In this document: piece after piece, positions 17,136-26,330 of the stretch | Numbering within the stretch: the stretch's first letter is position 1 | Layout: each line of letters begins with the position of its first letter | From: Chlamydiota bacterium | GTDB lineage: Bacteria > Chlamydiota > Chlamydiia > Chlamydiales > SLFE01 | Length of the DNA: 45,831 bases | Assembly (NCBI GenBank): GCA_011065065.1 | Contig: JAAKFL010000002.1 | Location: forward strand, 1 to 45,831 | Direction: 5' to 3' | Notes under the pieces: model-generated | What the model was told of the DNA's origin: nothing | What the model saw: the letters and a program-made list of their open reading frames with translations, nothing else | The model's database searches: none | Translations under genes and position numbers: made by a program

Positions 17136-18554
17136 TCAGAAAGCGTAGATCGCCTCGACTTCAAACTTTGAATAATTGATAGGTCCCGATGGCGTGTTCG
17201 TTAACAAAGATTGGAATCCAAAAATGTTAGCATAAATTTCTCTTGAATACTCAAAGCTTCCATCAAGTGAGAAATTATCTGTGATGGCATAGAGTAGCTC
17301 AAATCGCCATCCTGCATAATTTGTGAAACCACGACCATCAGCTGTCATGGTTTGCATCAGCAAGTTGCGCCCATTACGTCCAATTCCTGAAACATCTTGA
17401 TCCGGGACGGCATAAGGTTCAACATACTGGTAGCAAATATCAAACGCCCAATCACCTTCATGACAAACCTGCCCAAACAAAATACCAAAATAATAGGCCA
17501 GATTCAAATGTCTGTTGATACTGAGTTCGGTTAAATTTCGTGTGTCATGATTGTATATCAACGCTCCATATGCTTTTCCTGGGATACACATACTAGGAAT
17601 GCAGAAGTTATAAGCTAAGGTCCATTGTGAAACCCTGAACGAAGCTCCGACAGGCCAGGCTGTGTCACAGCGGTTCGTGTCATGGCTCATGATTGTTTGC
17701 CAGTCTATGTACGAATAGCGTAAATCAATTCCCTTGTCGCAAGGCGCTAAAAGACCGACTTCAACAATCCAAGCTCCGTGGTTCGAACGCTCATCAACTA
17801 GGAAAACTCCGCCATATCCATAGAAGTCTCCGTATTTCCCCGCATTACGTGCGTATTTTAGGAGAAGCCCATCAAAATTACTTTGAAACTGTACTCGGGA
17901 ATCAAAAACTGTATAAAGAGGACGTCGACCAAGCTCCACATCAAATCGTGAACAACCATCGACAAACAAGTTATATCCCATATAGGCTTTTCTTAAACAA
18001 AGCCCTTCACAACATCCACTTCCAAATAAACCTTGAGGATCTTCCTGACAGGTTTTATTCGACTGCCAGATACCTGCATCATTATCAAACTGAATCCAAG
18101 CCACTCCCCATGAACGGTCGCACACATAATCCAAGTAAAGATTGAGCTCAACTTCAAAAGTACTGGTACTGAAGGGGATTCCTTGACCCGAAAGACCTCC
18201 ACCCTGATCAGGCCCTGGTGGCCCTCCAATGGGAGGAACAATCGTGATATTTCCATTAGACTGGTCTTGACGAGCAATTCCATGATGACCACGAAACTTC
18301 TCGCAGTTAATCTTCTCAAGTATCGAAGCCCAATCAAAGCGGATGTCACCACTGATCGAAAGATTGCAATCTTTCTCTTCCAATGGAATGGTTCGTTTGG
18401 AGTTCACGTACTCTTGAACCGCCTCAAAATCCCTTTGGTCACATGCATTGTGAAAACTATCCCTTGAACACCCTAACGGTTTCGAATAAGAAGGTGTGAT
18501 TGTCAATAACACTGCACTCAAAGTAAATAAGGTCAAGTACTTAAGAAGTCTCAT
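17136..18554 (-). CDS. Cysteine-containing outer-membrane beta-barrel protein (porin-like)
   Basis: 472 residues. It starts with a signal peptide (MRLLKYLTLFTLSAVLLT, cleavage probably after PSYS). The mature part has 16 Cys, including GSGCCEGLC; a helical or linker N-terminal part (about 25-110); a Gly/Pro linker (GGPPGPDQGGGLSGQG); then alternating amphipathic strands with aromatic girdles. It ends FEVEAIYAF, the terminal-Phe signature recognised by the BAM complex. Chlamydial envelopes rely on disulfide-cross-linked outer-membrane proteins, so a structural porin role fits, but I do not see clear identity to MOMP. SISGDIRFDWASILEK resembles the opening strand of putative porins in environmental chlamydiae (from memory). 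It is monocistronic, between two CAGGAT hairpins. Confidence 0.75.
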   Translation of the reverse strand: MRLLKYLTLFTLSAVLLTITPSYSKPLGCSRDSFHNACDQRDFEAVQEYVNSKRTIPLEEKDCNLSISGDIRFDWASILEKINCEKFRGHHGIARQDQSNGNITIVPPIGGPPGPDQGGGLSGQGIPFSTSTFEVELNLYLDYVCDRSWGVAWIQFDNDAGIWQSNKTCQEDPQGLFGSGCCEGLCLRKAYMGYNLFVDGCSRFDVELGRRPLYTVFDSRVQFQSNFDGLLLKYARNAGKYGDFYGYGGVFLVDERSNHGAWIVEVGLLAPCDKGIDLRYSYIDWQTIMSHDTNRCDTAWPVGASFRVSQWTLAYNFCIPSMCIPGKAYGALIYNHDTRNLTELSINRHLNLAYYFGILFGQVCHEGDWAFDICYQYVEPYAVPDQDVSGIGRNGRNLLMQTMTADGRGFTNYAGWRFELLYAITDNFSLDGSFEYSREIYANIFGFQSLLTNTPSGPINYSKFEVEAIYAF

Positions 18555-18727
18555 GTTGTTTCTCCATTATGATTCAAGCCACGTCTCGTGTAAATAAGCT
18601 AAATGTCTACTGGTCAAATGAATTATATAAGTGATTAAATATTTTTTTGTAAATAGATGAATATAAGAAAAATATTGAGTCCTGAACTGACCGTGTATTT
18701 TTTTACGCTCCTATCAGGAAATAACCA

Positions 18728-18795
18728 CATCCTTACTATCCTTTTATCCTGTTTTTTTTAGCACTTGGGAACAGGATAAAAGGATAGTAAGGATG
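18728..18795. repeat. CAGGAT/ATCCTG hairpin
   Basis: Arms 18728-18753 and 18770-18795 (26 bp) are exact inverted copies around a 16-base loop. It lies in the 313-base gap 18555-18867 between the 3' end of the 986-residue gene and the start of the outer-membrane protein gene. The rest of that gap (18555-18720) is A+T rich and should hold the outer-membrane-protein promoter, but I could not pick a convincing one. Confidence 0.85.
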
Positions 18796-18867
18796 GACAG
18801 GATATCTATTTAAATGATTGATAATGAGTAATTTTGATATTTAAGAGATCGCGAAACTTCGCGCAAA

Positions 18868-21828
18868 CTACAACTTATACTCGTGAGGCTGAGGATAAAT
18901 GCCCCACTTAGGATCGCGACGTGACCCATCCAACCAATGCCGCCATATAGACATCGGAGCTCCCACCGTCCCAGTATCATCTAGACGCCACATTTCAAAT
19001 TCTCCACTCCCAGGGTTCACCACAAACCCAAACATTTCTGTGACCCAGTTTGTATCAGCAAAAATAACCGGCTCTGGCATGGAATACCCAAGTTTTTGCA
19101 TGGTCGTGTGAATGATTTTGGTCCAATCATGAGTATTCGAGGTTTTCTCGATCGTCATTGTTATCAATGATTTACATAAACCTCTTAGGGCTTTTGCTGA
19201 AACCACATCTTGATAATGAACGTGATCATTCACCTGTTCAAAACATTCCATAATGGTTTGGTGCATCTGATCGTCGACTTCGGGGATGGCTTTAAAAATT
19301 TCGGTGACTCGATCTTTCAGTTGATAGGATTGAAATAGAGGAAGAAGCTCGTAAAGCATCGAGTCCACAATGTCTGGTGACAGGTAATACTTTTCCACCG
19401 GAGTCAGATTATTATCATAGGCAATGGTTTTGATCACATATTCTCGAAAGTCAACTGAACTCATTCTTTTGGGAGGATATGTAAAAGCTTTTCGAAAGAA
19501 ATGGTGAAATGATTTTGGGATTTTCTCCATAAGTCGTTCTAAAAGAAAGTCGACCATGCTCCCGTCGATCGATATTCGATCGATAAATGTCTTCATGGGG
19601 GCGATCAATTGATCCCGACACCAGATATAAGTGTAATCTTTGTTCTGCCAACCTTCCTTAAAACGAGTGAACCCGGGTTTTAAGTTAAAGGCATGAGTCG
19701 GGGACACCATCAACATATTACGTTTTGGATTTACCACGTATTTTTCAGAGATTTTAGGGGAAATTTCCTTCATCACATCAATGGCAAAAACGAGCAATTC
19801 TGTCTGATTTTCCATCCAACGATCTTGGTGAGTCGGTCTCTCTTCTCGTTTAAAATAACAGGACAACAAAGTGTCCAAACTTCCTCCAGAAGTATATGCC
19901 CACGGCTTTTTTTCCACTTTGTCAAGATGTTCCAGCGGCTTTTTGGGAACCGGCGCATTTTTAGCGGCCGCCATGCGGTAAATGGCTTTTTCCAAAAATT
20001 CTTCCGTTTTCACCATTCCAACGATGGAGGTAATAATCTGCATGATATCATTTTCAAAGCCTTGAAAAGTGGGATCTGTCACAAATTCGTGCTCAGTGGA
20101 ATTAAAAAACGAAGTCAAAACTTCTACAAAGTCATGCAAGTTTTTGACCGGAGTCCACGCACTCGTTATGGCTCTTCCATATTTGTAAATGAGCTGAAAT
20201 CCCGCCGGGCTGTCGTCGTAAGGCCCTGTGGTAATGTGGTGCATGTCGGCGTCATACACCTCCTGAAAGTATTGTGGAAAAAGTTTCAGATATTTGTCGA
20301 TCATCACGTCATACAAGTTGGCAAATGATTGGGCGCGATAACTGGCTTTTCCTCGAATTTCTTCAATGGTATGAAATTCATTCACCCGACTTTGGTACTC
20401 TGACTTCAACCACCGCGCCTCGTCTTCTGAAGCTCTTCTTAATCTCCCCTCAAGATATTTGACTTGAGCATAGACCTGTTCATATTGAACTTGGAACTCT
20501 TCAACTTTGCGATTTTCATTTTCCAATTTTTGCTTAATCGTGTTCAGAATGCATTCTCCGATGCCCCCCTTATCATCAGGGCGAAGTCCCAAGCTGGTAT
20601 AAAGGTTCCATGTCGAAAAGTTCGCTTTAGTTTCAGTAAAGGTGGCTAAAGTAAATTCCCAAGACTTTAGGAGGGCATTATCCGCTAAAGCCTTGAAAGC
20701 GTTTCCAGCAATTTTGATATCTTGGAGAAATTGTGCGCATCGTTGACCTATTCCACCTTTCCCAAGACCTGTCTTGACGACATGAACCATTAAACCCCCA
20801 TGGATCATCTCGTGAGGGCGATTGAGGTATTCATTGATGTCATCAGTAGTCAATTCATGATGTTGCATAAGGATCAACTCAATGAGCTCCTCAACGGAAA
20901 TGTGAAAACGATCCCCAACATACTCTCCAAACTCAACTGCTTTGAAAATTAAGTCTTTTAACTGCTCTCTTCTCTGGGGAAGCGGAATCTCTTTGGAAAG
21001 AATTTCAACTGCTAAAAGAGCATTGATCAAACCGGGTGAATGCCAGATAGGAGTCGCTTCTTCCACATCCTTCGAAAAAGGGATCTGACGACGCAAGTCT
21101 CCCGCACCCCAACTAAAACTCAAGGGAGCTGCAAACTCTTCTCCCCCAAACGTTCTCTTAAGCCGACCCGTACTCAAAAGCTCCGACACATCATTCACAA
21201 ACTGCTCAGGCTGTTCATCATGGATAATGACTGCCGGTGCCGTAGCAAAACAAGATCCCACGCTCTGCCTCAAATAACAAAGCAATGAAGAAAGAACAGC
21301 TCTCTTCGTATGAGCTTCCGTGATCACAGTTTTGGGACTCAGTTGCAGAGTATCCCGAATGATTTGATCCGCAAATTTATTCGAATAAGGCTTATCTAAA
21401 TTTTTAATTTTGCGGCGTAAGTCCTTGTTGTTTAGGATCCGTTCCAATATGGTCAATACATGCTCATGCCGTTTAGAATCGTATTGCCGATCGTTTCCTA
21501 AGGAATAAAAATTTTCTTGAATATGACGAATTGACTCCTTCAAAGCCTCCATATCCAATTTACCTTCATCATCCACCAAGACATTAGCTAAACGTCTTGT
21601 AAAGAGAACGTTACGAACACTGCATCCAGCTTGAACGGTGGAAAGATCCAGTTGTTTTGAAAGTTCGTCGTATTCCTCAGTACAAATCTTTTCAGGAAGA
21701 GTTCCTTTTTTCGCTAATTCAGCTTTCCCGTTGCGAACGTACTGTGAAAAGACATCTGAGTTCAGCTCGTCACTTTCCAAATGAAATTTTGTCGGTAATA
21801 AATCTTGAAATTTTATCTTTCGTGCCAT
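18868..21828 (-). CDS. Large cytosolic-looking protein of unknown function, possible papain-like fold
   Basis: 986 residues from the ATG at 21828; an ATG four codons earlier is less likely, because GAGGAG stands just before the inner one. There is no signal peptide or transmembrane segment. It is mostly charged and helical, with a coiled-coil-like stretch in the middle (QKLENENRKVEEFQVQYEQ and following). I do not recognise the family with certainty. Two local patterns stand out: RQSVGSCFATA near residue 190, which resembles the Gln...Cys active-site segment of papain-like cysteine peptidases, and a C-terminal FADTNWVTEMFGFVVNPG. A matching catalytic His is not obvious, so peptidase activity is a guess. 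It is a stand-alone gene flanked by a CAGGAT hairpin and the LRR gene. Such long unknowns in chlamydiae are often lineage-specific effectors or structural proteins. Confidence 0.6.
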   Translation of the reverse strand: MARKIKFQDLLPTKFHLESDELNSDVFSQYVRNGKAELAKKGTLPEKICTEEYDELSKQLDLSTVQAGCSVRNVLFTRRLANVLVDDEGKLDMEALKESIRHIQENFYSLGNDRQYDSKRHEHVLTILERILNNKDLRRKIKNLDKPYSNKFADQIIRDTLQLSPKTVITEAHTKRAVLSSLLCYLRQSVGSCFATAPAVIIHDEQPEQFVNDVSELLSTGRLKRTFGGEEFAAPLSFSWGAGDLRRQIPFSKDVEEATPIWHSPGLINALLAVEILSKEIPLPQRREQLKDLIFKAVEFGEYVGDRFHISVEELIELILMQHHELTTDDINEYLNRPHEMIHGGLMVHVVKTGLGKGGIGQRCAQFLQDIKIAGNAFKALADNALLKSWEFTLATFTETKANFSTWNLYTSLGLRPDDKGGIGECILNTIKQKLENENRKVEEFQVQYEQVYAQVKYLEGRLRRASEDEARWLKSEYQSRVNEFHTIEEIRGKASYRAQSFANLYDVMIDKYLKLFPQYFQEVYDADMHHITTGPYDDSPAGFQLIYKYGRAITSAWTPVKNLHDFVEVLTSFFNSTEHEFVTDPTFQGFENDIMQIITSIVGMVKTEEFLEKAIYRMAAAKNAPVPKKPLEHLDKVEKKPWAYTSGGSLDTLLSCYFKREERPTHQDRWMENQTELLVFAIDVMKEISPKISEKYVVNPKRNMLMVSPTHAFNLKPGFTRFKEGWQNKDYTYIWCRDQLIAPMKTFIDRISIDGSMVDFLLERLMEKIPKSFHHFFRKAFTYPPKRMSSVDFREYVIKTIAYDNNLTPVEKYYLSPDIVDSMLYELLPLFQSYQLKDRVTEIFKAIPEVDDQMHQTIMECFEQVNDHVHYQDVVSAKALRGLCKSLITMTIEKTSNTHDWTKIIHTTMQKLGYSMPEPVIFADTNWVTEMFGFVVNPGSGEFEMWRLDDTGTVGAPMSIWRHWLDGSRRDPKWGIYPQPHEYKL

Positions 21829-22076
21829 TTTTCTCCTCATTCAACTCTTAATGTACCTATTTTCACCATTCATTTTCCATAAAAAATTGAGCTCGTTCCC
21901 AGGCTCGACTTTAGGTTTTTTTTGGTTTTAATTTCACTAATCTATTGCCCTTCAGTGACTTAAAATCAAAAAAAATCCGCAAGTCGAGCCAAGGCCCACA
22001 CGGCATTTAAATCGAGTAGAGCGTTTGGCATGGGATTTGCATGATCAATATCAGATTTGTAACGTAGGAGAGACCT

Positions 22077-22727
22077 ATGGAAAACAAAAAGACATATTCA
22101 CCTTATGAAAGAAATAATCATCAAAAAAACAGTGAATCTTTAGATAAAAAAGATAATTTACACAAAGTAAATTTACAATCAGTCATTAATGGAATGAAGC
22201 CAGGTGATTGGAAAGATGAAAATTTTCTTAAAAGCCACGAGCAGCTGTTAAATCACGTAAAAAAACTCGATTTAACACATATTGAAATTTCAGCAGATTT
22301 TCTTACATTATTGGGTGAAAACTGCCCAGAACTCAAATATTTAAAACTTCCCCCCAAATACACTGATGATGAGTTACTCAAACACCTTCCCAAAGGATTA
22401 ACCGAACTGAATTTGCATAGCTGCAAAAATATCACTGACATAGGGCTTGCGTACATAAGAGATCTAAAAGATCTGACTTCCCTTGATTTGCTGTGCTGCT
22501 TTAAAATCACAGATGCTGGGCTTGCCAACCTTGAAAATTTAACTGGATTAACCTCGCTTGATTTGTCTGGCTGCAACGGAATCTCAGATTTAGGTCTTGT
22601 GCACCTACAAGAACTAACTGAATTGACAGAACTGAATTTGTTTGGCTGTAAAAGAATCACCCGAAGAGGGCTTATTTACCTGGAAAAATTGGAAAGATTA
22701 ACCTCTCTTAACTTGTTTCGTTGCTAA
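22077..22727 (+). CDS. Short leucine-rich-repeat protein
   Basis: 216 residues. After a hydrophilic Asn/Lys-rich N-terminus of about 60 residues, it has five to six LRRs of the cysteine-containing (F-box/AMN1-like) type. Successive units read LTSLDLLCCFKITDAGLANL, LTSLDLSGCNGISDLGLVHL and LTELNLFGCKRITRRGLIYL, with about 25 residues per repeat. This subtype is common in eukaryotic ubiquitin-ligase adaptors and in effectors of amoeba-associated bacteria. GGAGAG precedes the ATG. The protein stops abruptly after half a repeat (LTSLNLFRC), with no capping motif, just before GAGGGTGTCTCAATAG, so it may be truncated by an old insertion or rearrangement. Function unknown; an effector role is inferred only from fold and host lifestyle. 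Confidence 0.75.
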   Translation: MENKKTYSPYERNNHQKNSESLDKKDNLHKVNLQSVINGMKPGDWKDENFLKSHEQLLNHVKKLDLTHIEISADFLTLLGENCPELKYLKLPPKYTDDELLKHLPKGLTELNLHSCKNITDIGLAYIRDLKDLTSLDLLCCFKITDAGLANLENLTGLTSLDLSGCNGISDLGLVHLQELTELTELNLFGCKRITRRGLIYLEKLERLTSLNLFRC

Positions 22728-22745
22728 GAGGGTGTCTCAATAGAT

Positions 22746-22764
22746 GCTTAGTTTATAACTAAGC
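22746..22764 (+). other. 8-bp perfect hairpin after the LRR gene
   Basis: GCTTAGTTTATAACTAAGC is a perfect 8-bp stem with a TAT loop. It is followed by CCCCGCCTTAATTTTTC, so the T-run is late and terminator function is uncertain. The preceding GAGGGTGTCTCAA looks like a transposon end word. Confidence 0.5.
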
Positions 22765-22870
22765 CCCGCCTTAATTTTTCATGGATATTTGAATGAAAAT
22801 CAGTTAAAATCACTTTATGATTCATTTTTTTAAAAATTGTATTTAACTCAAATTTTTGGATAAACCACCT

Positions 22871-24793
22871 ATGCACATTAAGTTAAAAGATGGTTCTACA
22901 CTCGAAATGCCCAAAGGCAGCAGTGCTAAGGACCTTGCCGAAAAACTGAATTTAAAACAACCTCATCAAGCCCTAGCAGCGAATATCAACGGAAAAGATG
23001 TCGATTTGTCTTCTCCCTTAAAAGACGGTGATCAAGTGATTCTTTGGGAATTTAACGATCCTGAGGGTAAAGAAATTTTTTGGCACACTTCTGCGCACGT
23101 ACTAGCACAAGCTGTGTTGCGACTCTATCCCAACGCAAAACCGACAATTGGGCCTCCAATTGACGGAGGATTCTACTATGATTTTGCCAATCTCCATGTC
23201 ACTGACGAAGATCTTGATGCGATTGAAAAAGAAATGAAAAAAGTTGTCTCCGAAAACCACCAGTCAATTCGAGAAGATTTTTCATCAAAAGAACAAGCAC
23301 TCCAAAGTTTTCAAGATAATCCCTATAAAGTTGAGCTCATTGAAAGTTTCGAGCCCGATGAACCATTATCCGGATACCGACAAGGCGAATTCTTTGACCT
23401 TTGCCGTGGACCACACCTTCACAACCTAGGAAAAATTAAAGCGCTTAAAATCATGAAAACCTCCGGAGCCTATTGGAGAGGAGATTCGAAAAATGAAATG
23501 CTGACACGGATCTATGCCGTCACATTTCCCGATAGAAAACAACTGAAAGAGCACCTGCACCTTCTTGAAGAAGCGAAAAAACGAGATCACAAAATCCTGG
23601 GCCCCAAATTGGGACTTTTTTCGCTCAGAGAAGAAGCGCCCGGCATGCCTTTTATCCATCCCCATGGGATGATCATTTGGAATCAATTGCTAGATTTTCT
23701 TCGAGAAAGGTTGCAACTCGATGATTATCAAGAGATTAAAACACCGATTCTGCTAGCACAAGAGTTATGGGAAAGATCGGGCCACTGGGACTACTACCGT
23801 GAGCACATGTTCACCACAGAAACTGAAGAACGCCACTATGTGATCAAGCCCATGAATTGCCCAGGTTGTATGCTCTATTACAAAATGCACGTTCACAGTT
23901 ATCGTGAACTTCCACTTCGCATCGGCGAAATAGGAAATGTTCATCGATTCGAACCTTCAGGAGCTATCTCAGGGCTATTTCGATGCCGCAGCTTCCATCA
24001 GGATGATGCCCATGTATTCATGAAACCCGATGATATCAAACAAGAAATCATCAATATTTTAGAATTTGCCGATCACCTTTACAAAACATTTGATCTTCAA
24101 TACCATATGGAACTTTCAACACGACCGGAAAAAAACACCATTGGAAGTGATGATGAATGGGAACTCGCCACAAATGGTCTGAAAGATGCGCTCGACGCTT
24201 GGGGTCACGAATACCGAATTAACGAGGGAGATGGGGCATTTTACGGTCCCAAAATTGACTTTCATATCCGCGACGCTCTGAACAGAACCTGGCAGTGCGG
24301 AACTGTGCAATTGGATATGGCCCTTCCACGTCGATTCGATCTCGAATACACAGCGGATGACGGCTCTCGACAACGCCCTATCATGCTCCACAGAGCCATC
24401 TTCGGATCCATCGAACGATTCTTTGGTATCCTCATTGAACACTTCGGGGGACGATTCCCGCTTTGGATGAGCCCACGTCAAGTCAGACTCATCTGCGTAG
24501 CAGATCGTCATGCAGATTATGCGAACCAATTGTGCCAAGACATCACAAAAGCCGGATTTAATTGCGATGTGGATCATACTCATGAATCCGTCAGTAAAAA
24601 AGTTCGCAACGCACAAATCGAGCAGGTCAACTACATTTTAACCATTGGGGATAAAGAGGTTGAGAATCAAACACTTAACCTCAGAACACGCAATAATGTG
24701 GTTCATGGTGAGGTCAAACTGAAACCTTTTCTTGAAAAAATCACCAAAGAAAGCGAGAATCGAGCTCTTGAGTCACCATATGCTGAACAATAA
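22871..24793 (+). CDS. thrS: Threonyl-tRNA synthetase
   Basis: 640 residues from the ATG at 22871; an in-frame TTG at 22856 would add five residues unlike the family start. It charges tRNA-Thr in the cytosol. Domains: TGS (1-60, LKDGSTLEMPKGSSAKDLA), editing domain with HTSAHVLAQAV, class II catalytic core with MNCPGCMLYYK (motif and zinc-site Cys) and LHRAIFGSIERFFGILIEH (motif 3), then the anticodon-binding domain (about 540-640). It is the first gene of thrS - parA-like - pGP6-D-like, an arrangement typical of Chlamydiales and the best taxonomic marker in the window. Only 14 bases separate it from the next gene. Confidence 0.97.
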   Translation: MHIKLKDGSTLEMPKGSSAKDLAEKLNLKQPHQALAANINGKDVDLSSPLKDGDQVILWEFNDPEGKEIFWHTSAHVLAQAVLRLYPNAKPTIGPPIDGGFYYDFANLHVTDEDLDAIEKEMKKVVSENHQSIREDFSSKEQALQSFQDNPYKVELIESFEPDEPLSGYRQGEFFDLCRGPHLHNLGKIKALKIMKTSGAYWRGDSKNEMLTRIYAVTFPDRKQLKEHLHLLEEAKKRDHKILGPKLGLFSLREEAPGMPFIHPHGMIIWNQLLDFLRERLQLDDYQEIKTPILLAQELWERSGHWDYYREHMFTTETEERHYVIKPMNCPGCMLYYKMHVHSYRELPLRIGEIGNVHRFEPSGAISGLFRCRSFHQDDAHVFMKPDDIKQEIINILEFADHLYKTFDLQYHMELSTRPEKNTIGSDDEWELATNGLKDALDAWGHEYRINEGDGAFYGPKIDFHIRDALNRTWQCGTVQLDMALPRRFDLEYTADDGSRQRPIMLHRAIFGSIERFFGILIEHFGGRFPLWMSPRQVRLICVADRHADYANQLCQDITKAGFNCDVDHTHESVSKKVRNAQIEQVNYILTIGDKEVENQTLNLRTRNNVVHGEVKLKPFLEKITKESENRALESPYAEQ

Positions 24794-24807
24794 GAAATGG
24801 AGTATGC

Positions 24808-25563
24808 ATGTCAAAAATCATTGCGATCAGCAGCTTTAAAGGAGGCACCGCCAAAACCTCAACAGCACTACACGTCGCCAGCGCCCTGACCCTTTTTCAT
24901 AAGAAAAAGGTTCTCCTTGTCGACTTCGATTCCCAAGCTAACCTCACCACAGGACTTGGTTTCGACCCCGATGAACAAGAAAGCGCCGCACCTGTTTTAC
25001 AGGGAAACGTACCTGTCGAAGACGTCATTAAAAAAACCGGAGTCGAGCAGCTCGATTTAATCCCAGGCGATACATGGTTAGAACGGGTAGAAGTCACCGG
25101 AAACCTCGCAGCTGATCGTTATTCACACGAACGTCTGCACGATGTCATTTCTCAGCTAGATTATGACATCATCATAATCGATACACCACCCTCACTCTGC
25201 TGGCTCACCGAATCCGCACTCATCGCCGCTGACCAAACCCTTGTGTGTGCTACCCCAGAATTCTATAGCATTAAAGGACTTGAAAGACTCGGTCAATTCA
25301 TTGAACAAATTGGACAACGACACCCCCTTGGGACGCTCGGAGTCGTCATGTCTTTCTGGAATGCACGAGGAAAAAGCAACGAAACCTTCTTAGACGTCAT
25401 TGATGATACCTTTCCGGACAAAGCTTTTGATGCAAAAATCCGACGAGACATCTGCGTCTCTGAAGCTGCCGTTTACGGACAACCCGTCTTCAACGCTCAT
25501 CCAAAATCCCGTGCAGCCGAAGACTACAAAGCCTTAACGAAAGAAATATTAAAAAAATTGTAA
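24808..25563 (+). CDS. ParA/Soj-type partitioning ATPase (pGP5-D-like)
   Basis: 251 residues. The deviant Walker A is FKGGTAKTSTA at residues 10-20 (KGGxxKT), Walker A' is LLVDFDSQANLTTGLG and Walker B is IIIDTPPSL. These are the signatures of ParA ATPases that bind DNA as ATP dimers and move chromosomes or plasmids. Chlamydiae carry a chromosomal copy beside thrS and the pGP6-D-like gene, and a plasmid copy (pGP5-D). There is no N-terminal HTH, so it is of the short Soj type. GGAG precedes the start and it lies 26 bases upstream of its partner. A ParB-site-like sequence occurs at 35897-35912 in this window. Confidence 0.92.
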   Translation: MSKIIAISSFKGGTAKTSTALHVASALTLFHKKKVLLVDFDSQANLTTGLGFDPDEQESAAPVLQGNVPVEDVIKKTGVEQLDLIPGDTWLERVEVTGNLAADRYSHERLHDVISQLDYDIIIIDTPPSLCWLTESALIAADQTLVCATPEFYSIKGLERLGQFIEQIGQRHPLGTLGVVMSFWNARGKSNETFLDVIDDTFPDKAFDAKIRRDICVSEAAVYGQPVFNAHPKSRAAEDYKALTKEILKKL

Positions 25564-25589
25564 AGCCGTTTTACATTGGAGTCAAAAAC

Positions 25590-26330
25590 ATGAGTCAAGT
25601 GAATGCATTACTTTCAGAACGATTAAACAAAAATAAAAAACAAAAATCATCAAAAACTGCGGCTTTAGCCAAGCGTTCAGCGAGTGGAAATCTTTCGGGA
25701 TTTGCGGGTGTTTTCAGTATGAGCGAGTTAAGTCCTCATGAAAAGGAGCTTTTGGAGAATATTCTGCATGAGTATGCCTATGAAAATGAGGATGTGACGG
25801 AAGATCTTTCTACGTTGATTTCAATCACATCGGAAGTGAAGGCAATTAACAATCAGGCGGCTTTATTGCATGGAGAAAGAATTAAGCGGGCTCAAAAAAT
25901 TCTGAAAGAGTACCGTGATGGTGCGTTTACTACTTGGTTGATTGCCACGTATGGGAATCGTCAGACTCCGTATAACTTTCTTCAGTATTATGAATTTTAT
26001 GAGTCCTTATCGACTCCGTTGAAGCAGCAAATTGAATCAATGCCACGACAGGCAATCTATACGTTAGCGAGTCGAGAAGGAGATCTTAATGCCAAGCATG
26101 AGATTGTGCAGCAGTATCAAGGGGAATCTAAGAATGAGCTCCTTAAGATTATTCGCGATACATTTCCTCTTTCTGATCAAGACCAACGTCGTCGGAAGCA
26201 AGGTGAGGTAGCCATTCAGCTTTTAAAGCGGGTGCTCTCGCTGTTATCGGAGAAAAAAGCGCGTATGACTAAAAGGCAAAGAGAAACGATTCAAGATTAC
26301 TTAGAAACTATAGACGAGTTAGTGGAATGA
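25590..26330 (+). CDS. pGP6-D-like chlamydial protein
   Basis: 246 residues, hydrophilic. The central block AITSEVKAINNQAALLHGERI-type sequence, followed by YRDGAFTTWLIATYGNRQTP and YNFLQYYEFYESL, then MPRQAIYTLASREGDL, matches my memory of the chlamydial pGP6-D family (plasmid ORF and its chromosomal homologue beside parA). Its biochemical role is not established. Position next to a ParA suggests a part in DNA partitioning or plasmid regulation, possibly standing in for a ParB-type partner, although no HTH is obvious. The C-terminal region is strongly basic (DQRRRKQGEVAIQLLKR). It ends in an ATGA overlap with purB. Its coding strand looks richer in G than parA's, a change in composition within one operon. 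Confidence 0.85.
   Translation: MSQVNALLSERLNKNKKQKSSKTAALAKRSASGNLSGFAGVFSMSELSPHEKELLENILHEYAYENEDVTEDLSTLISITSEVKAINNQAALLHGERIKRAQKILKEYRDGAFTTWLIATYGNRQTPYNFLQYYEFYESLSTPLKQQIESMPRQAIYTLASREGDLNAKHEIVQQYQGESKNELLKIIRDTFPLSDQDQRRRKQGEVAIQLLKRVLSLLSEKKARMTKRQRETIQDYLETIDELVE

Noticed and set aside
19693..20328. 211-codon open frame on the + strand
   Set aside because: Antisense to the 986-residue gene, with no recognisable family and a Phe/His/Arg-rich composition typical of shadow frames.
24808..26330. Possibility that the parA/pGP6-D genes mark an integrated plasmid
   Set aside because: The thrS-parA-pGP6-D order is, to my knowledge, the normal chromosomal arrangement in chlamydiae, and no other plasmid genes are nearby.
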